The notes: generated by a model from the sequence alone, not told the origin. Numbered from the stretch's first letter, positions 12,270 to 24,781 are shown. The stretch: 64,000 bases of DNA from Hydractinia symbiolongicarpus (GCF_029227915.1 NC_079878.1:8990001-9054000); one strand, 5' to 3'. Program-made: numbers and translations.

Positions 12270-15200
12270 CAAGTATTTTTATTTTTTAATCCTCTTGTCA
12301 GGGGACATCTGCCTGGTCCTGTTAGGTATCCCTGTTCTTCATGCTTAAAACCTGTGGCAAAAACACACAAAGCACTTTCTTGTGACAAGTGTGGATTATG
12401 GGCTCATAAAAAATGTGAGCGAAATTCTGATAAAAAATATCAACAATTTATGAAGACTCCTGAAGATAAACTGTTTTCGTTTGCAGTCCCTGTCTTTCTC
12501 GTAATTTGCCCTTTGCTAATGAGGAGTCATTTGGTGACGAAATTCCGGACAACATCAATATTACTATTGATGAAAACTTTGATTTTGAGGCAATCAGAAA
12601 TGGGAAGGGCTTAAAAATGGCCCATCTCAACATTAATAGTCTGTCATCCAAACTAGACTATGTTAAACTTCTGCTACATCAAACAAAACTTGATGTATTC
12701 TCCATCTGTGAAACCAAAATTGATGACACCATCACTGACAATGACGTTAAAATTGATGGCTATGTTTGTTATAGGAATGATCAGAATAGACGAGGTGGGG
12801 GTGTTCTAATTTTTGTTAATGAAAACTTGGATAGCCACCTTTTGAAACACCTTTACTTCGAAAATGTTGAATCACTATGGGTGAAAGTGTGCCTGAAAAA
12901 AACTAAACCTATTTACGTGTGTGGGGTTTACAGGCCACCTGGAGGTAGTGATTTGCAGAGTACTGAAAACCTGTGTACTCATTTTAAACAGTGTTTTAAC
13001 AAGCTCCCAAAAGAAAAAGAAGTTTTTATCTTGGGAGATTTTAACTGTAACATGCTTTCAAAATATGCTCTTTCCTACAAAATAAAGGAATTATGCTCCA
13101 CTCTTTTCCTAAAACAACATATTACGGAGCCAACTCATGTTACTGAAAATAGTAGCACTCTTATAGACTTGATACTTTCTAACAGTTCTTGTATTTCTAA
13201 AACTGGTGTCATGGATTTAGGCATCAGTGATCACAATTTAGTTTATGTGATCAGAAAATTCAAAAGGCCAAAATTTGAACCTAAAACATGCAAGGTTCGT
13301 AGCTACAAGAACTTCAGTGAAGAGGCTTTTCTGAAGGACCTCAGGAATTTAGACTGGTCATATTTTAATAATTATGATGACCTTGATGAAGCATGTGAGA
13401 CACTGAATAAAAATGTTAAAACAGTGGCTGACAAACATGCCCCTTTCAAAACACATAGATTTTCTGGCCGTGTTGAGGCATGGGTCACTGATGAATTAAT
13501 AATAGCCATCAAAGAAAGAGACTTCTTGAAACGGAAAGCATCAAAAACAAAATCCATCATAGACTGGGAAGCTTTCAAACAAAAAAGGAACCAGGTAATA
13601 GGTCTCAAAAATCGACTTAAAAACGAGTACTATAATGACGTTTTGCAGGACTTTCAAAAACAGCCAAAACAACTTTGGAAAACCCTAAAAAAACTGGTTC
13701 CTGATAAGTCAGGCAATACTACCTCGATAAAACGAGTAGTCCAAAACGATGGTACAGAAACTTCTCACCCAAAAGAAATTTCCAACACATTCAATTCATT
13801 TTTTGTCAGTGTTGGTGCCAAACTAGCCTCTAAATTTTCTTCTGACACTACTAATGTTAATCCACCTGTTAGCGGACACGATTTTCGGTGGGCTCGTATC
13901 GAGACCAAAAGTGTCGAAAAAATAATTAGTTCACTAAAACTTAATAAAGCTACAGGCTTGGACGGAATTGGTTCACGACTGCTAAAAGCAGGTTCGTCAG
14001 TTTTAAGTATTTATTTATCAAGTCTTTTCAACAAATCTTTATTTACTGGTTATGTACCTAAATGTTGGAAGACTAAAAGGGTCTCGCCTATTTTTAAAAG
14101 TGGCAATAAAACAGATCCTACTAATTATCGGCCTATCTCCATTGTGCCAATTCCTATGAAAATTTTTGAAAAGGTAGTGCATGAGCAAATGTCTCATTTT
14201 ATTTCTGAGCACAACTTCCTGAATGACAGACAGTCCGGATTTCGAAAACTCTTTTCCACAGAAACTGCAGTAGTCGATGTCTCTGATTTTATTCTTACTG
14301 AGCTCGACAAACCTAACTTTGTTTGTGCTGTGCTCATTGACCTTAAAAAAGCTTTTGACACTGTTGATCATAAAATTTTGTTAAAAAAACTATGGTGTTT
14401 TGGCATCAGAGATGCTGCCTTTGACTCGTTCGAGTCCTACTTAATGGGCCGAATGCAGCTGACTCTTGTAAACGACACAGGATCAGATCTGCTTCATGAA
14501 GACGCTTTTGGGGTGCCGCAGGGATCTGTGTTGGGGCCCCTGCTCTTTCTTTTGTATATTGATGACTTAAAATCTGTCATCAATTCAAACTACCACCATC
14601 TATATGCAGATGATATATACAATAATTATTTCATCTCATAAAAACTTGGATACCCTTGTCTCCCAGGTCGAGTTAGAACTTTCGCAAGTCGACCTCTGGC
14701 TGAATAATAACAAAATGACTATTAATACGGACATACCTGAAACAATCTTTTTCGGCAACCACAGCCAGTTAAAAAAAGTTGAGAACAAAACTATCAACTA
14801 TATGGGTATTCCTTTGAAGAGGAGCGAAAAAGTTAAATATCTTGGGGTAACATTTGATCAAAAAATGCAATGGGAAAAGCACATTAATGACATAAATAGA
14901 AAAATACTAATTAAATATTCTAAAATTAGAACCATTGCATCCTGTTTAATACCTCACACAAAAAACCTTTTAATTAATGCACTTGTCATGCCATATTTCA
15001 ACTACTGCTCCTCGGCATGGGCTTGTGCCACCCAAGGTAGATTGGGAAAACTAGAAAAACGATTAAAATGTGTCCGTACCTTTCTTGGGAAAGAGAGGGA
15101 ATATTCAATGAATAATTTACTCATCAAAAACGATGCCATATTAGTTTTCAAAGCCATGAATCACATTGCTCCTGATTACATGCGCTCAAAATTCCTTTTG

Positions 15201-15595
15201 ACAAAAAACTGTCATAATCATCAAACAAGAGGAGCCTCAAAAAACAGGTTCACACTTCCCTTGGTCAACACGGAATTTGGCAAAAAAGCCTTCCCATTTA
15301 GAGCTGCAAAAGTGTGGAATAATCTTCCAGACCAAGTGACCTGTGATGGAAGTCTGCTTTCGTTTAAGACTTCCATCTCTAATGTATTTGGCAAATTCTA
15401 ATGGAGATCACTTTTTAACTTTTTAATTTTTGTTTTTTATTCTTTTTCTTTTCAATTTTCACAGATTATAAATGTTACTATGTTTGATTGAGCTGAGGCA
15501 GTCTAAGGTTTATCATTTTTTGTTTCTTTTTTGTTCTAGTGGCCCCCAGTGGAAACAATCCACTAACTAGCTACTTACTAACTAGCTACTTTAAA

Positions 15596-15679
<84 letters not shown>
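12270..15679 (+). mobile_element. Non-LTR retrotransposon (CR1/Jockey-like LINE), frameshifted
   Basis: The open frames follow the order PHD-like finger, AP-endonuclease, reverse transcriptase, C-terminal domain. The finger (about 12330-12425) has paired cysteines ending in CDKCGLWAHKKC. The endonuclease (from about 12618) shows LNINSL, ICETKID, ILGDFNCNM and ISDHNLVY. The reverse transcriptase shows NYRPISIVP, LIDLKKAFDTVDH, GVPQGSVLGPLLFLLYIDDL and LYADD. Two frame changes break it: one between the finger and the 12506-14641 frame, and one at about 14605-14630 just after YADD, where coding continues in 14604-15401. The 3' end runs into a pure (TTA)n tail at 15599-15679, typical of LINE insertion. 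Nearly full length but not able to make one intact product as read. Clade assignment is from motif style only. Confidence 0.85.
15599..15679. repeat. (TTA)n microsatellite, LINE 3' tail
   Basis: About 27 uninterrupted TTA/ATT units directly follow the LINE 3' UTR. Confidence 0.95.
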
Positions 15680-15680
<1 letters not shown>

Positions 15681-15969
15681 ATACGCTAGTAGCTAAATTA
15701 GGAGATTTTTAATAGCTTAACTTGGAAAGAATAGTCTATTTAGGAGATGGAAAATTTTAATCAACGATATCTTCACAATCTTTGTTGGTCGCGCTACTTT
15801 TTTTCCTGTACTACTTGCTGATCTAGTCAGCTTTGCTTAGGTCAAATTTCATAGAATTTGCATGGCGGATATAAAAGTTTTACATGTGAACATGCCCACC
15901 AACCAAACTCGTTTTCAATCGACTAGAACAAGGCCCGGGGCGAGATTGTCCAAGTAGCTTATTTTGTCT

Positions 15970-16740
15970 ATGATAGCATAATCACAGTACAGTCTGAATG
16001 TAATCTACAGCGTACACGCTAATATCACACCTTTGCGTGGAGGACGGCAGTCGTTTGTCTTTTGTTATAATTAAATCCCCTGAGCGTTTTGCGAGTTTAT
16101 ATTTGTGTGTTAAAAAACAATGCGCTCGGGAAGAAATATTGGAGCAATTTTATTTTTTCTAATAGCAAAATGCATTGTTTAAATGTATTGATAAGCTATT
16201 CCCTTAAGTATTAGCGTGAAGTAATTAAATAATAGAAATCTTTCGCGAAGTTTTATAATACATTGCGCGAGAATGTATTGTTGATTTAATTACTTAAAAA
16301 AATTCCAGTGCGTTTAATCTAAGAAACATACGACATGCATTGTTCACAACTTTTAAATGCTGCTTTTTGTTTTTTAACTTTAAAATGTGATCTAATAAAA
16401 CATATCTATCGCCGCTTTTCGATTTTAAAGTTTTAAAAAGCGATCTAAAAAAACATTTCTATCGCTGCTATTAGTTTTTAAACTTTTAAAATGCGATCTA
16501 AAAAAACGCTTAATTACTGCAATTAAAATTTTCAAAAGAGTTCGCGCAAAATAGATTGCTAAAATTGATCTTGCAACCTATTGTGATTAAACAATTGATC
16601 GCGTGGGGTCATTGTTTATCAGTGAGGCAATTATTTTCTCAAAAACACAAAAGTTATTGTTCTGTGTAACTATTCATGCGAGTTTCGCATCCGCGGTAGA
16701 TTACATTCAGATTGTACTGTAGGATATCATAGCCTAACCA
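15970..16740. mobile_element. Inverted-repeat element with internal tandem units
   Basis: The left arm at about 15970-16013 and right arm at about 16690-16735 are reverse complements sharing tctgaatgtaatctac. The interior contains three diverged tandem units of roughly 60 bp at about 16368-16520, each with gcgatctaaaaaaac or a close variant. No ORF. Nested inside the larger TIR block. Confidence 0.6.
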
Positions 16741-17396
16741 TGTGCCATCTTTTTTTAAATCAAAATAGTCTATTTCGGTGGTTTTTTAAAACACGCCAGA
16801 AAAAATGCTGTGCGCATGCGGCTTAGCAGCAAAACAAATTAAAAGCAATATCTTCAAAATGCACCATAACATTTAGGAAAATAATACTTCTACATCAAAG
16901 GGAGGTTTGTTAGATCATATTTAACCTTAAAGATCGGTGCGACCATGGACCAGAAGGCTGTAATAAGCAAATTTAATGTTGATAGAGTAGTTAGGAGATA
17001 AATTTCGCCTAATTTGTCTATCATAGCCTATTTATGCGGAATAGTCTAATTTGCAGTTGTCCTTAACTGACTGAATAAGAAGGGCTAAAAAGTTGTTGAG
17101 GTATGAACAAGCTAACCAACTAAACACAAACTTAAATATGACAAGTCACGACAACAAAAATAAAGAGGAAAGAAATTAAAGAATATCGACCTGACACGTC
17201 CTACAGTGTACTGGACCACAAGACAATCTAAAAAGCCCAACTTCGTACAGTGAATGACATCGTAGTGAACTGAGCGTCTTCGGCAGCCGTCAACATTTAG
17301 GGAATTAACCAGGGCTTGATTATCTCCGGTTTTTACCTGTAGTTTATTATAAATACGAGTAGTAATTGAGACATATTTCTTCGACCCAAAACCAAA

Positions 17397-20300
17397 ATGG
17401 CGGACAATGCTGCACCGTCACAAGAAGATGACTTGAGCTTGCCACGAGGTAAATTATATTTTGTCTGTACATATGTTTTAATTTTAACAATTCGAATGAC
17501 AGTTAATCTAAATTTGAAGTTTTAAAATTAAGAACGCTGAAAAAATCATTTTAAACAAAATCCGGTTGAGGAATCCACTCAAAAGCATTTAAATTGTTTT
17601 GTATGCTTCTTATCACAAAATGATTTGTTGTCAATTTCATTTAAAAGACACAAACAATCAATTAAAACTTTTGAACGAAATGGAAACAAATCAATATAGA
17701 AAGTGTTGCGGAGAGGTTGCCAAGGCAAAGGCATTAAGCACAGCAAGGAAAGGGCACAGCAAAAGCAGGCAAGGAAACAGAAAGAGGAATCAGGAAGGCA
17801 GGGGTAGGCAAGGCATGGGAGGCAAGGACGTAGTAGGCAGGCACCAGAAAAGGCATAGGAAGGGTAGGCACAGGCACGGTCAGTGCTGGCAAGGCAATGG
17901 AACGGCAAGGCAGGGGTGCCTGACTTTAATAGAAAATCTCCCCCTACAACTTAAAATTGCGTATATTCAGTATATCTGAGATAAGTATCATATTAGTCCA
18001 GAAGTATAGAAAATATTGAGGTGCAAATATTTCAAATTCAATATCTCAAAAAAAAGTCTCAAATTTATCAAGGTCAATATACAGCGAATCATGTTAATTA
18101 TGTGCCAATACAAGTATTTAAACAATCGGTCATAATGTCATATCATTTTTCTGATATTTACTTGTTTCCAATGACAACAACATTAAAAAGTCAAGATATA
18201 GAAATAATAAGAGGGCGCAAACGCCCGCATATATAAGGGCGAGTTCGGGCGACTTTTCGAATTAAATAGGCGGTTGTCGCCCGGAAAAACCGCCCGCATT
18301 TTCCCGAACTCGCCCGGAACATTCCCGAAATGCAATTCCGTGTAAACATACCATGCGGACGATAGTTAGAAGAAAGCGCTTAAAGATAAAGGAGTTAATA
18401 AAGTTTATATATAAGTTATTTATCAAGTAAATCTTATTTTAAACTATCAAAAACAGTTCTTTTAAGAACTTCGCTACCACATAAGTTTATTTTAATTTTT
18501 ATAGTTTTTGGAATCATTAGTGTCTGTTTTTCTTTTCTTCTTCGAGCATTGTTCGGGTCTATTCGGGGGTTTTCGGGCAAATACTTTTTTTTTTAAAACG
18601 CTGAACTCGCCCAAAAACGTCCGCACTTTTTACGGCATATGCGGCTTATCGGCACCCTCGTGAAATAATCAGAGAAGTCCACGAGAAAGGCAAAAACATT
18701 TATTAAAAAACGCCTTTTTTGGTTTCTTGTGCCTACCAGGTTTATCAACACAAAACTTTTTACCATAAAGTGATAGATCTATTCCAAAAAGCATGTTTTG
18801 GCTCTATAAATGAAAGTGATAAATGTATGCAACTCCCCCCTCCAAATCTCAAAGATTACCTATTATAAATACTCAATATAGCTAATATCATATACTTATA
18901 ACAACCTGGTTGTTGTAGGTGCAAGATAATTATGTTATTCCTAGCCCTGTCCAGGATTTGAACCTGGATCTCTCATTTGCATGAGTGTCATAGCCATTAG
19001 ACCAGCAGGGCATAATTATATATATATACAAAACTGTACAGGTGAATATTATATACACTTAGTAATGTACACCACACATCCTAGTTAATTAACCTTTTGA
19101 GAAATGCTGGTTAAGCCATAAGTATAACTGTGTTACCTGGCGCAAAACCCTTGGTGGAACAGTTAATACAAATTGTAAACTGTGCCACACATTCAGGTGG
19201 AGCACCTTAGTACAGGTGTGCAGTATATCCTAAATCGAGTGAAACACACAACATTTATGGTTTTTCTGGTGTAATTATATTTTTCAGATTCAGAAAATAT
19301 ATTTCCTTCAACTTTAGCTGGAATAAAAACACAATTTAAATATTGTGCCATGTCATAGCGAAAACACTCAGCAAACCTTTTCTTATTTTTGACAAAATGT
19401 TTCCAGTGAAACTTAAAATATATATGTACTTTAATCTGTGGTGCGCCATTAGTATAGGTAAACAAACCCTTTTAAAAAAACTTTAGCACAACTTCTGTTA
19501 AATAGAAACACAGGTAATAGCTTGTCATTAACACTAGGCTGAGTGATTAGTACAGATATACTGTTGCGCACATATACGTTTCGACATAATACCCCTTTCT
19601 GAAAAACTATCCTAACTTCGGTTCAACTAAACAGACAGTAAACACCCTGTTGTTATCCTACACAGCTAAAACAATCATTCAGCAATTTTATTTTGAGGAA
19701 AAGTTTTTGTAACATTTAAAAATAAAAACACAGTTTAAAACCTGTTTTTACACTCCTAAAGCAAAAAGAATCCTGGCTTATTTAATGAGGAAATGGGCTC
19801 CGCTTTGCTCCGCAATAATAACAACGGTAATTGCCTGTGACTTTGCCTGTACAATAACTTATAACAAAGCACTCATCACAGTAAATTTAATTTAGCATGC
19901 AATAAAATTACCATCTAATGAAATTACTTTATTTTTAACACAAGATTTGTTCTAGCCAATTGAAATCTTATACAAAACGTTTATAAAATACAGAATATTT
20001 TTATAGGGGATGTATATTATAGACCCTTTGAAAAAAAGGCAGTTGCTAGTTTTGAAATTCAATTAACTAAAAAAGAATGAATCTTATAAAATCTCTATAT
20101 GTATAATTTCTTTGTTATTGTTTAAAGAAACAGCTATATAATTTTTTTACAATTCTTTTATACGATACAATTGACTCCCGTCTCTTTATTTACAAAATTA
20201 AAAATGAAAGGGTAATTGTGTTTGCTGCTGGAAAAATGAAATCACAAACTCATCAAAGACGTACCATAGTTGACCACCTACAGCATCAGAACTTTTCCAA

Positions 20301-23300
20301 TGCAAAACACAAGTTCCTGAATTACCAACACTTTTTTTAAAACATGTTCTCTCTTCTTGAGTCAAGTGAATCACTAATCGAACAACTTTGTATCATCAGA
20401 CCCAAGCATACTTTGCTTTCTTTATGAACAAAGCGACGAACCGGCTCTAGACGTATAGCTGATTGGCTGTACAAGTTCAGACTCGGAATCTCTTACGCTG
20501 AAGCCCCCTACAGTGAAACAAATGCAGCAAATTGAAACACTGCAAATAACAACATCGGTGATGTGGCAAAGTTCATCTTAAAAAGAATTTTGCAATGAAA
20601 GTAAGTATATTTTGTCACCGATTAATAAAAAGATGGGTCTATTTAATCATTCGAGCGCACATGAAGGAAAACTACAGTATGCATAATAACAGAATTGAGT
20701 GGACAGATCAAAAGCGGCCAACACAATGATCTAATTTTATGAAAAATGACAATAACAAGACCGAGCTAGTGGATTTTCTTCACGAATGGTCACATCCTTG
20801 ATGTTATGCAGACCTGTTTTCCTCTGACACTATTCTTCACGTCAACAGTGGGTCAACGTTTTTCAAATTAACTTTCAAAGGTGGTTTAGTACAATTGACT
20901 AAAGAAAACTCACTGCAAACGGATCAAGAAGAGGCTGACACTAAAGTTTTTTGTGTTCATACCATGCTGCTTTATCTGGAATTCCGTCTGTTTGTATCTG
21001 TACTGTTGATACAGATATACCTTTGTTTATGCTTTGTACTTCTCCTTCAAGACTGCCATAAAGATGTTTGTTCAGATTGGTTACAAAAAGTTTTGGACAT
21101 CAAAAATTTTGTCATCAAAATTGGATACGATTTCATTTCGGCTCTTTCAGCACTCCATGCATTCACTGGCCATAGTGTATAACCATGCATTTCACGGAAA
21201 GGGGATAAAGAAAGTCTTCAAATAATTAGAAACTCAAAAGAATCACTAAAACAATTAAAGCAATTGGTGAACATGATGTATTCAAAGTCGACTTGTTTCC
21301 AAGCATCAAACGTTTTGTTTGTCAACTTTATGGTTTGTAAGACCGATACCAACCGTGCACACTACAAGAAGTTTTGAGTGAACTGTGTGACTGACATAGT
21401 GAATTGGCGCTTAAACACTCCCCTTCTATTCCAAGTCCTGGTGTAAAGTATGGTTTGATCATAAGCAAGGGATAGTTGCAGATCCAGTGGATGTTCAAGA
21501 ATCAAGTACCTGACTAAATTGCTAAACCGGTGTTTCTGATAATTTTGGTCACATTTTTCGGATTTTACCCGAAAATCAGGGAAAATCATTTTTTGGGGCA
21601 ATATTTGACCTTTATTTATGAAAACTATATAAAAACTGAAAAATTATGTTAAAAAAATTTCTTTGGCTGTCAGAAACTTTGAACAGAATGTCTAAAATTG
21701 TTCTAGAACGAAAGTAAGTGAAATTTAAGCACACAGTGGTATATTAGACAAATTTTAAGCTTTTAATGACGTCACAAAAAAGTGCTGATATAAGCAAAAC
21801 TTTATTGCTGCCATTTTGTTTCTTTCATGACGTACTATAAGTGTGCCAAGTGTGATTCAATTTAAACAAGCCTGTCCAAAGTTATGGAGGGAGGTCATAA
21901 TATGTTCGAAATACCCTGGAAGGAATAGGGTAAAGTTTGTTTAAATTGTATACAAATTAAACAAGAAGTGTCTATTTCTGACTTACAAATTTCATGATAA
22001 AAACATAGAGGAACCTACTTAAAAGAGGTAAAAGAATTTAATAATGTGCAGTCTGATGTGTTGACAACAACTGCTAATGTGTATTTTTATTTTAGCTGCA
22101 GTTAATAAGATGATTAAAGAAATGATTCCCATGATCCGTGTGTCTAATGACGCAAGGGAGCTTGTTCTTAACTGTTGTACAGGTTAGTCATGTTCACCTT
22201 TAAATAAGCCACATCATTTTATCTTCTCTAGTTTGTAAAATTCTATTTTAATTAAGGCCAATCATTATATTAACATAAGTATTAAGTGTTGGGCTCATCT
22301 ATTTTATAATACCTGTATATGTCTGTCATGCAAAATAGTAACCGAAGTAGCAAGACACATGAAATGTTGTAAGTAAAGGACGTGCAAGCCAGTGCATTTA
22401 TCCATGGGTCACTGACTAGTGTAATCATGTTTATACAAAGAAACAGGACATGGTAGATTAGTTCTTTTTTGTTACAGTTGGGGTCTTCTTCACACATAAA
22501 ACCTAAAACAGAAGTTGAAAATTTGTTTAATGGTTTAGGGGAATGCGATAAAGTTAGGTCTTAGGGACAACATTTACTGCACTCAATGCTTTGAGTAGGT
22601 TTTATGTGTTCTGAGCCCGTCGTAGTGCTCCTGTGTTGATGATCTGATTTTTAAAAAAGTATTTGTTTAAATTGAATGTCCTTCTTTTTTTCTAGAATTT
22701 ATTCATTTAATAGCATCAGAAGCAAATGAGATATGCAACAAACAAACAAAGAAGACCATCTCTCCAGAGCATGTCATCTTGGCTTTAGAGGTAAATTTAT
22801 TTCTTAGGAAGTCTTTTATGTGTTACCTGAAGTATTCCCTCTTTAACCTTATACCTATTCGTTGATTTCAGAGCCTTGGATTTCAAGATTATATTAAAGA
22901 TGTGGAGGATGTTTATCAACAGTTTAAAAAGCAAAACCAAGTGAGACATACTCTTTCAGCGCAACATTTTATTTCACTCGTGTAGTTGCTATGGTTGAAA
23001 TGCTATTAATATGGATAACATGAAAGATGCTGTATTCTAACTTGTTGACTGTTCACTTTAACAAGTTAAAATAAAGTAAAAGAGTATTAATTTATCGAAC
23101 TGAACGAACTGTGTAACCTTTATTGTTTTTTTTTTTTGTAGACAAGAAAGAAGAACAATAAAATGAAAAACCAGGTATATATTCCACCAGTCTTCCTTTT
23201 TCATCATATATATTTTTACAGTTTTTTAAAAAGCAAAACCGACATACTCTTTTCGCGCAATATTTTATTCCACTTGTGTAGTTACACGTTAAAAGCATAT

Positions 23301-24781
23301 AACGGAGGAAGTGTCAGAAAAAAATAAGCATATTATAAGCATACTCACAGAAGTACTTAGCATATGTTATGTTTAGTTTTACGACTGTTGCCACAACAAC
23401 AGCATTTCACACGTAAAATAAGCGTAGTAGATTGGGATTACACAGCTACTGACCGTTTGTGTGCGTTGTTATATCTATCTGATTTTTTGTGTATAGGGTG
23501 TATCAGAGGATGAACTTCTGCGGCAGCAACAAGCTTTGTTTGCACAAGCTCGTGCAGAGCAAGCTCACGTGCGTATATTTTATATGCTTTGTTCATTTAT
23601 TTTAGTATATTTATAATAAATAAAGTCTGTCCTGCGAAAAGGTATAAGTACTAAAACTCAGACCTGTTGTCGGTCACGGTTTATTGATTGCTTCTCTGTT
23701 TTCGATTCCAAATTTTCTATCATTTGTTCAATCACGAATGCGTTAATCAAATGGTTTTTCAACACGAAAATGAATCTGTGAAAGAAAAGTGCAGATACAT
23801 TCAAGAATGGGAAGATTCGCCAATTTTTTTTATTTCAGGAACATAAACTTTCGCGAATAAGCAGTAATAAAAGATTTTGCGAACATAAATTTTCACAAAT
23901 CGACGCTCTTGAAAAAATTACCTATCGCGAAACACTGGTAGGAACATAAACTTTCGCGAATAAGCAGTAATAAAAGATTTTGCGAACATAAATTTTCACA
24001 AATCGACGCTCTTGAAAAAATTACCTATCGCGAAACACTGGTAGGAACATAAACTTTCGCGAATAAGCAGTAATATAAGATTTTGCGAACATAAATTTTC
24101 GCAAATCGACGCTCTTGAAAAAATTACCTATCGCGAAACACTGGTAGGAACATAAACCTTCGCGAATAAACAGTAATAAGATTTTACGAACATAAATTTT
24201 CGCAAATCGACGCTCTTAAAAAAATTACCTATCGCGAAACACTGGTTCTCCTTTTTTAAGTATTTTATGGATTTAAGGAACAAGCTTATTTGAGGCACTT
24301 CTAAAGGAAGGAGTAATTTAAAAAATCATGCAAAAAGTCGTCTAAACAATTCTTTTTATCGCATTAGTTGTTATATTGTCGTTATTTCACTGTTTTTTTT
24401 TTGTTTTTTCTGGCATAGGAGGAATGGTTACATATGCAGCAACAAGGCTTGCTTCAACAACAACAACAACCTGGTACAACTGGTATGCAGCCGATAGCAA
24501 CTGGTTTTGCTACACCTGACGTACATGCGTTAAATCCGCAAGCTCTGATGCAGCAACCGTCTATATCACAACCAATCGCTTCATCTCAAGTCTCGACGCA
24601 GGGAGCGTTACCGCCAATCGCACAGAGTAATATAATCAATTCAAAATCGTTTGAGGTTAAACCGCCACAACCAAACACTATGAACAATACGCCAGCTTGG
24701 GGCGTAAGTAACGCCGCAAATACAATTACGCACACTAATAACATACAACAAAACACTTCCGGGGAATCGGGAAACACGTAG
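17397..24781 (+). CDS. DR1: DR1 / NC2-beta, TBP-associated transcription repressor subunit, 7 exons, 256 aa
   Basis: NC2-beta pairs with NC2-alpha (DRAP1) through histone folds and binds TBP on DNA, blocking TFIIA/TFIIB entry; it is also an ATAC complex subunit. Exons: 17397-17448, 22096-22182, 22696-22790, 22872-22940, 23142-23174, 23497-23568 and 24419-24781. All GT-AG borders and phases agree (771 bp). The histone fold spans about residues 15-95 with NDARELVLNCCTEFIHLI, SEANEICNKQTKKTISPEHV and ESLGF almost as in vertebrates. A basic linker (TRKKNNKMKNQ) and the conserved repressor segment DELLRQQQALFAQARAEQAH then EEWLHMQQQG follow. The last exon adds a long Gln/Asn/Pro/Ser-rich tail, making the protein about 80 residues longer than human DR1 (176 aa). 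Intron 1 is 4.6 kb and full of repeats. Confidence 0.95.
17718..17925. repeat. GGCAAGG-type minisatellite in DR1 intron 1
   Basis: Irregular purine-rich repetition of aggcaagg, ggcacagg and similar units on the plus strand, much richer in G than its surroundings. It creates long open frames on both strands by composition alone. Confidence 0.7.
18211..18660. mobile_element. C+G-rich inverted-repeat element (MITE-like)
   Basis: Begins gagggcgcaaacgcccgcat and ends with the reverse-complement type sequence atgcggcttatcggcaccct. Internal GGGCGAGTTCGGGCGA on the left pairs loosely with TCGGGCAA/GAACTCGCCC on the right. The middle is A+T-rich. It is a compositional island in an A+T-rich intron and has no ORF. 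Confidence 0.6.
18942..19011 (-). repeat. tRNA-like sequence (tRNA pseudogene or SINE head)
   Basis: On the minus strand: acceptor-type GCCCTG paired with CAGGGC, an A-box-like TGGTCTAATGGCTATGAC, and a perfect five-pair T arm with the B-box-like GGTTCAAATCC. The anticodon arm does not fold with a normal seven-base loop (CTCAT and ATGAG pair around only four bases), so a working tRNA is unlikely. It lies in DR1 intron 1. Confidence 0.5.
20180..21240 (+). pseudogene. Decayed transposon-borne ORF (QEEADT family)
   Basis: Fragments in shifting frames recall a protein common in invertebrate repeats. One fragment is KMKSQTHQRRTIVDHL at about 20235. The next, at 20740-20950, has NNKTELVDFLHEWSHP, a stop, then LTKENSLQTDQEEADTKVF. 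A third frame follows with IGYDFISALSALHAFTG and a GKG..K motif. The order (QEEADT, then LHAFTG, then GKGKK) is the familiar one for that family, whose function I cannot name. Several stops and at least two frameshifts make it non-functional. It lies in DR1 intron 1. Confidence 0.5.
23838..24246. repeat. Four-copy 103-bp tandem repeat in DR1 intron 6
   Basis: Units start at 23838, 23941, 24044 and 24147 (period 103; the last is about 99 bp). Each contains aacataaactttcgcgaat, ttttgcgaacataaatttt and ttacctatcgcgaaacactg. Copies 1-2 are nearly identical; copies 3-4 carry a few substitutions and a short deletion. The TTCGCGAA core recurs elsewhere (about 3110-3360 and 34390-34660). Confidence 0.9.

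Larger units (their letters stand above)
11692..17069. mobile_element. TIR-bounded composite block with 5-bp flank duplication, containing a LINE
   Basis: The left end at 11692 (cagttagggacaactgcaaa) and the right end at 17069 are inverted repeats of about 30 bp with one or two mismatches. Both ends are directly flanked by ACTGA (11687-11691 and 17070-17074), which looks like a 5-bp target duplication. Inside lie the LINE (about 12200-15680) and a smaller inverted-repeat element (15970-16740). A second direct repeat, aagaagggctaaaaagttgt, lies outside both ends (from 11619 and from about 17078). The simplest reading is a DNA transposon into which a LINE inserted. No transposase frame is visible. 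Confidence 0.5.

Noticed and set aside
13372-14371. Minus-strand frames of 78-110 codons
   Set aside because: Antisense shadows of the LINE endonuclease/RT frame.
17579-17979. Frames of 109 and 126 codons on opposite strands
   Set aside because: Both come from the GGCA-rich minisatellite in DR1 intron 1.
18942-19011. Functional tRNA gene
   Set aside because: The anticodon arm cannot form a seven-base loop with conserved U33, so only a tRNA-like repeat is called.
23838-24246. CRISPR-like array
   Set aside because: The 103-bp units are contiguous with no unique spacers, and the setting is an animal intron.
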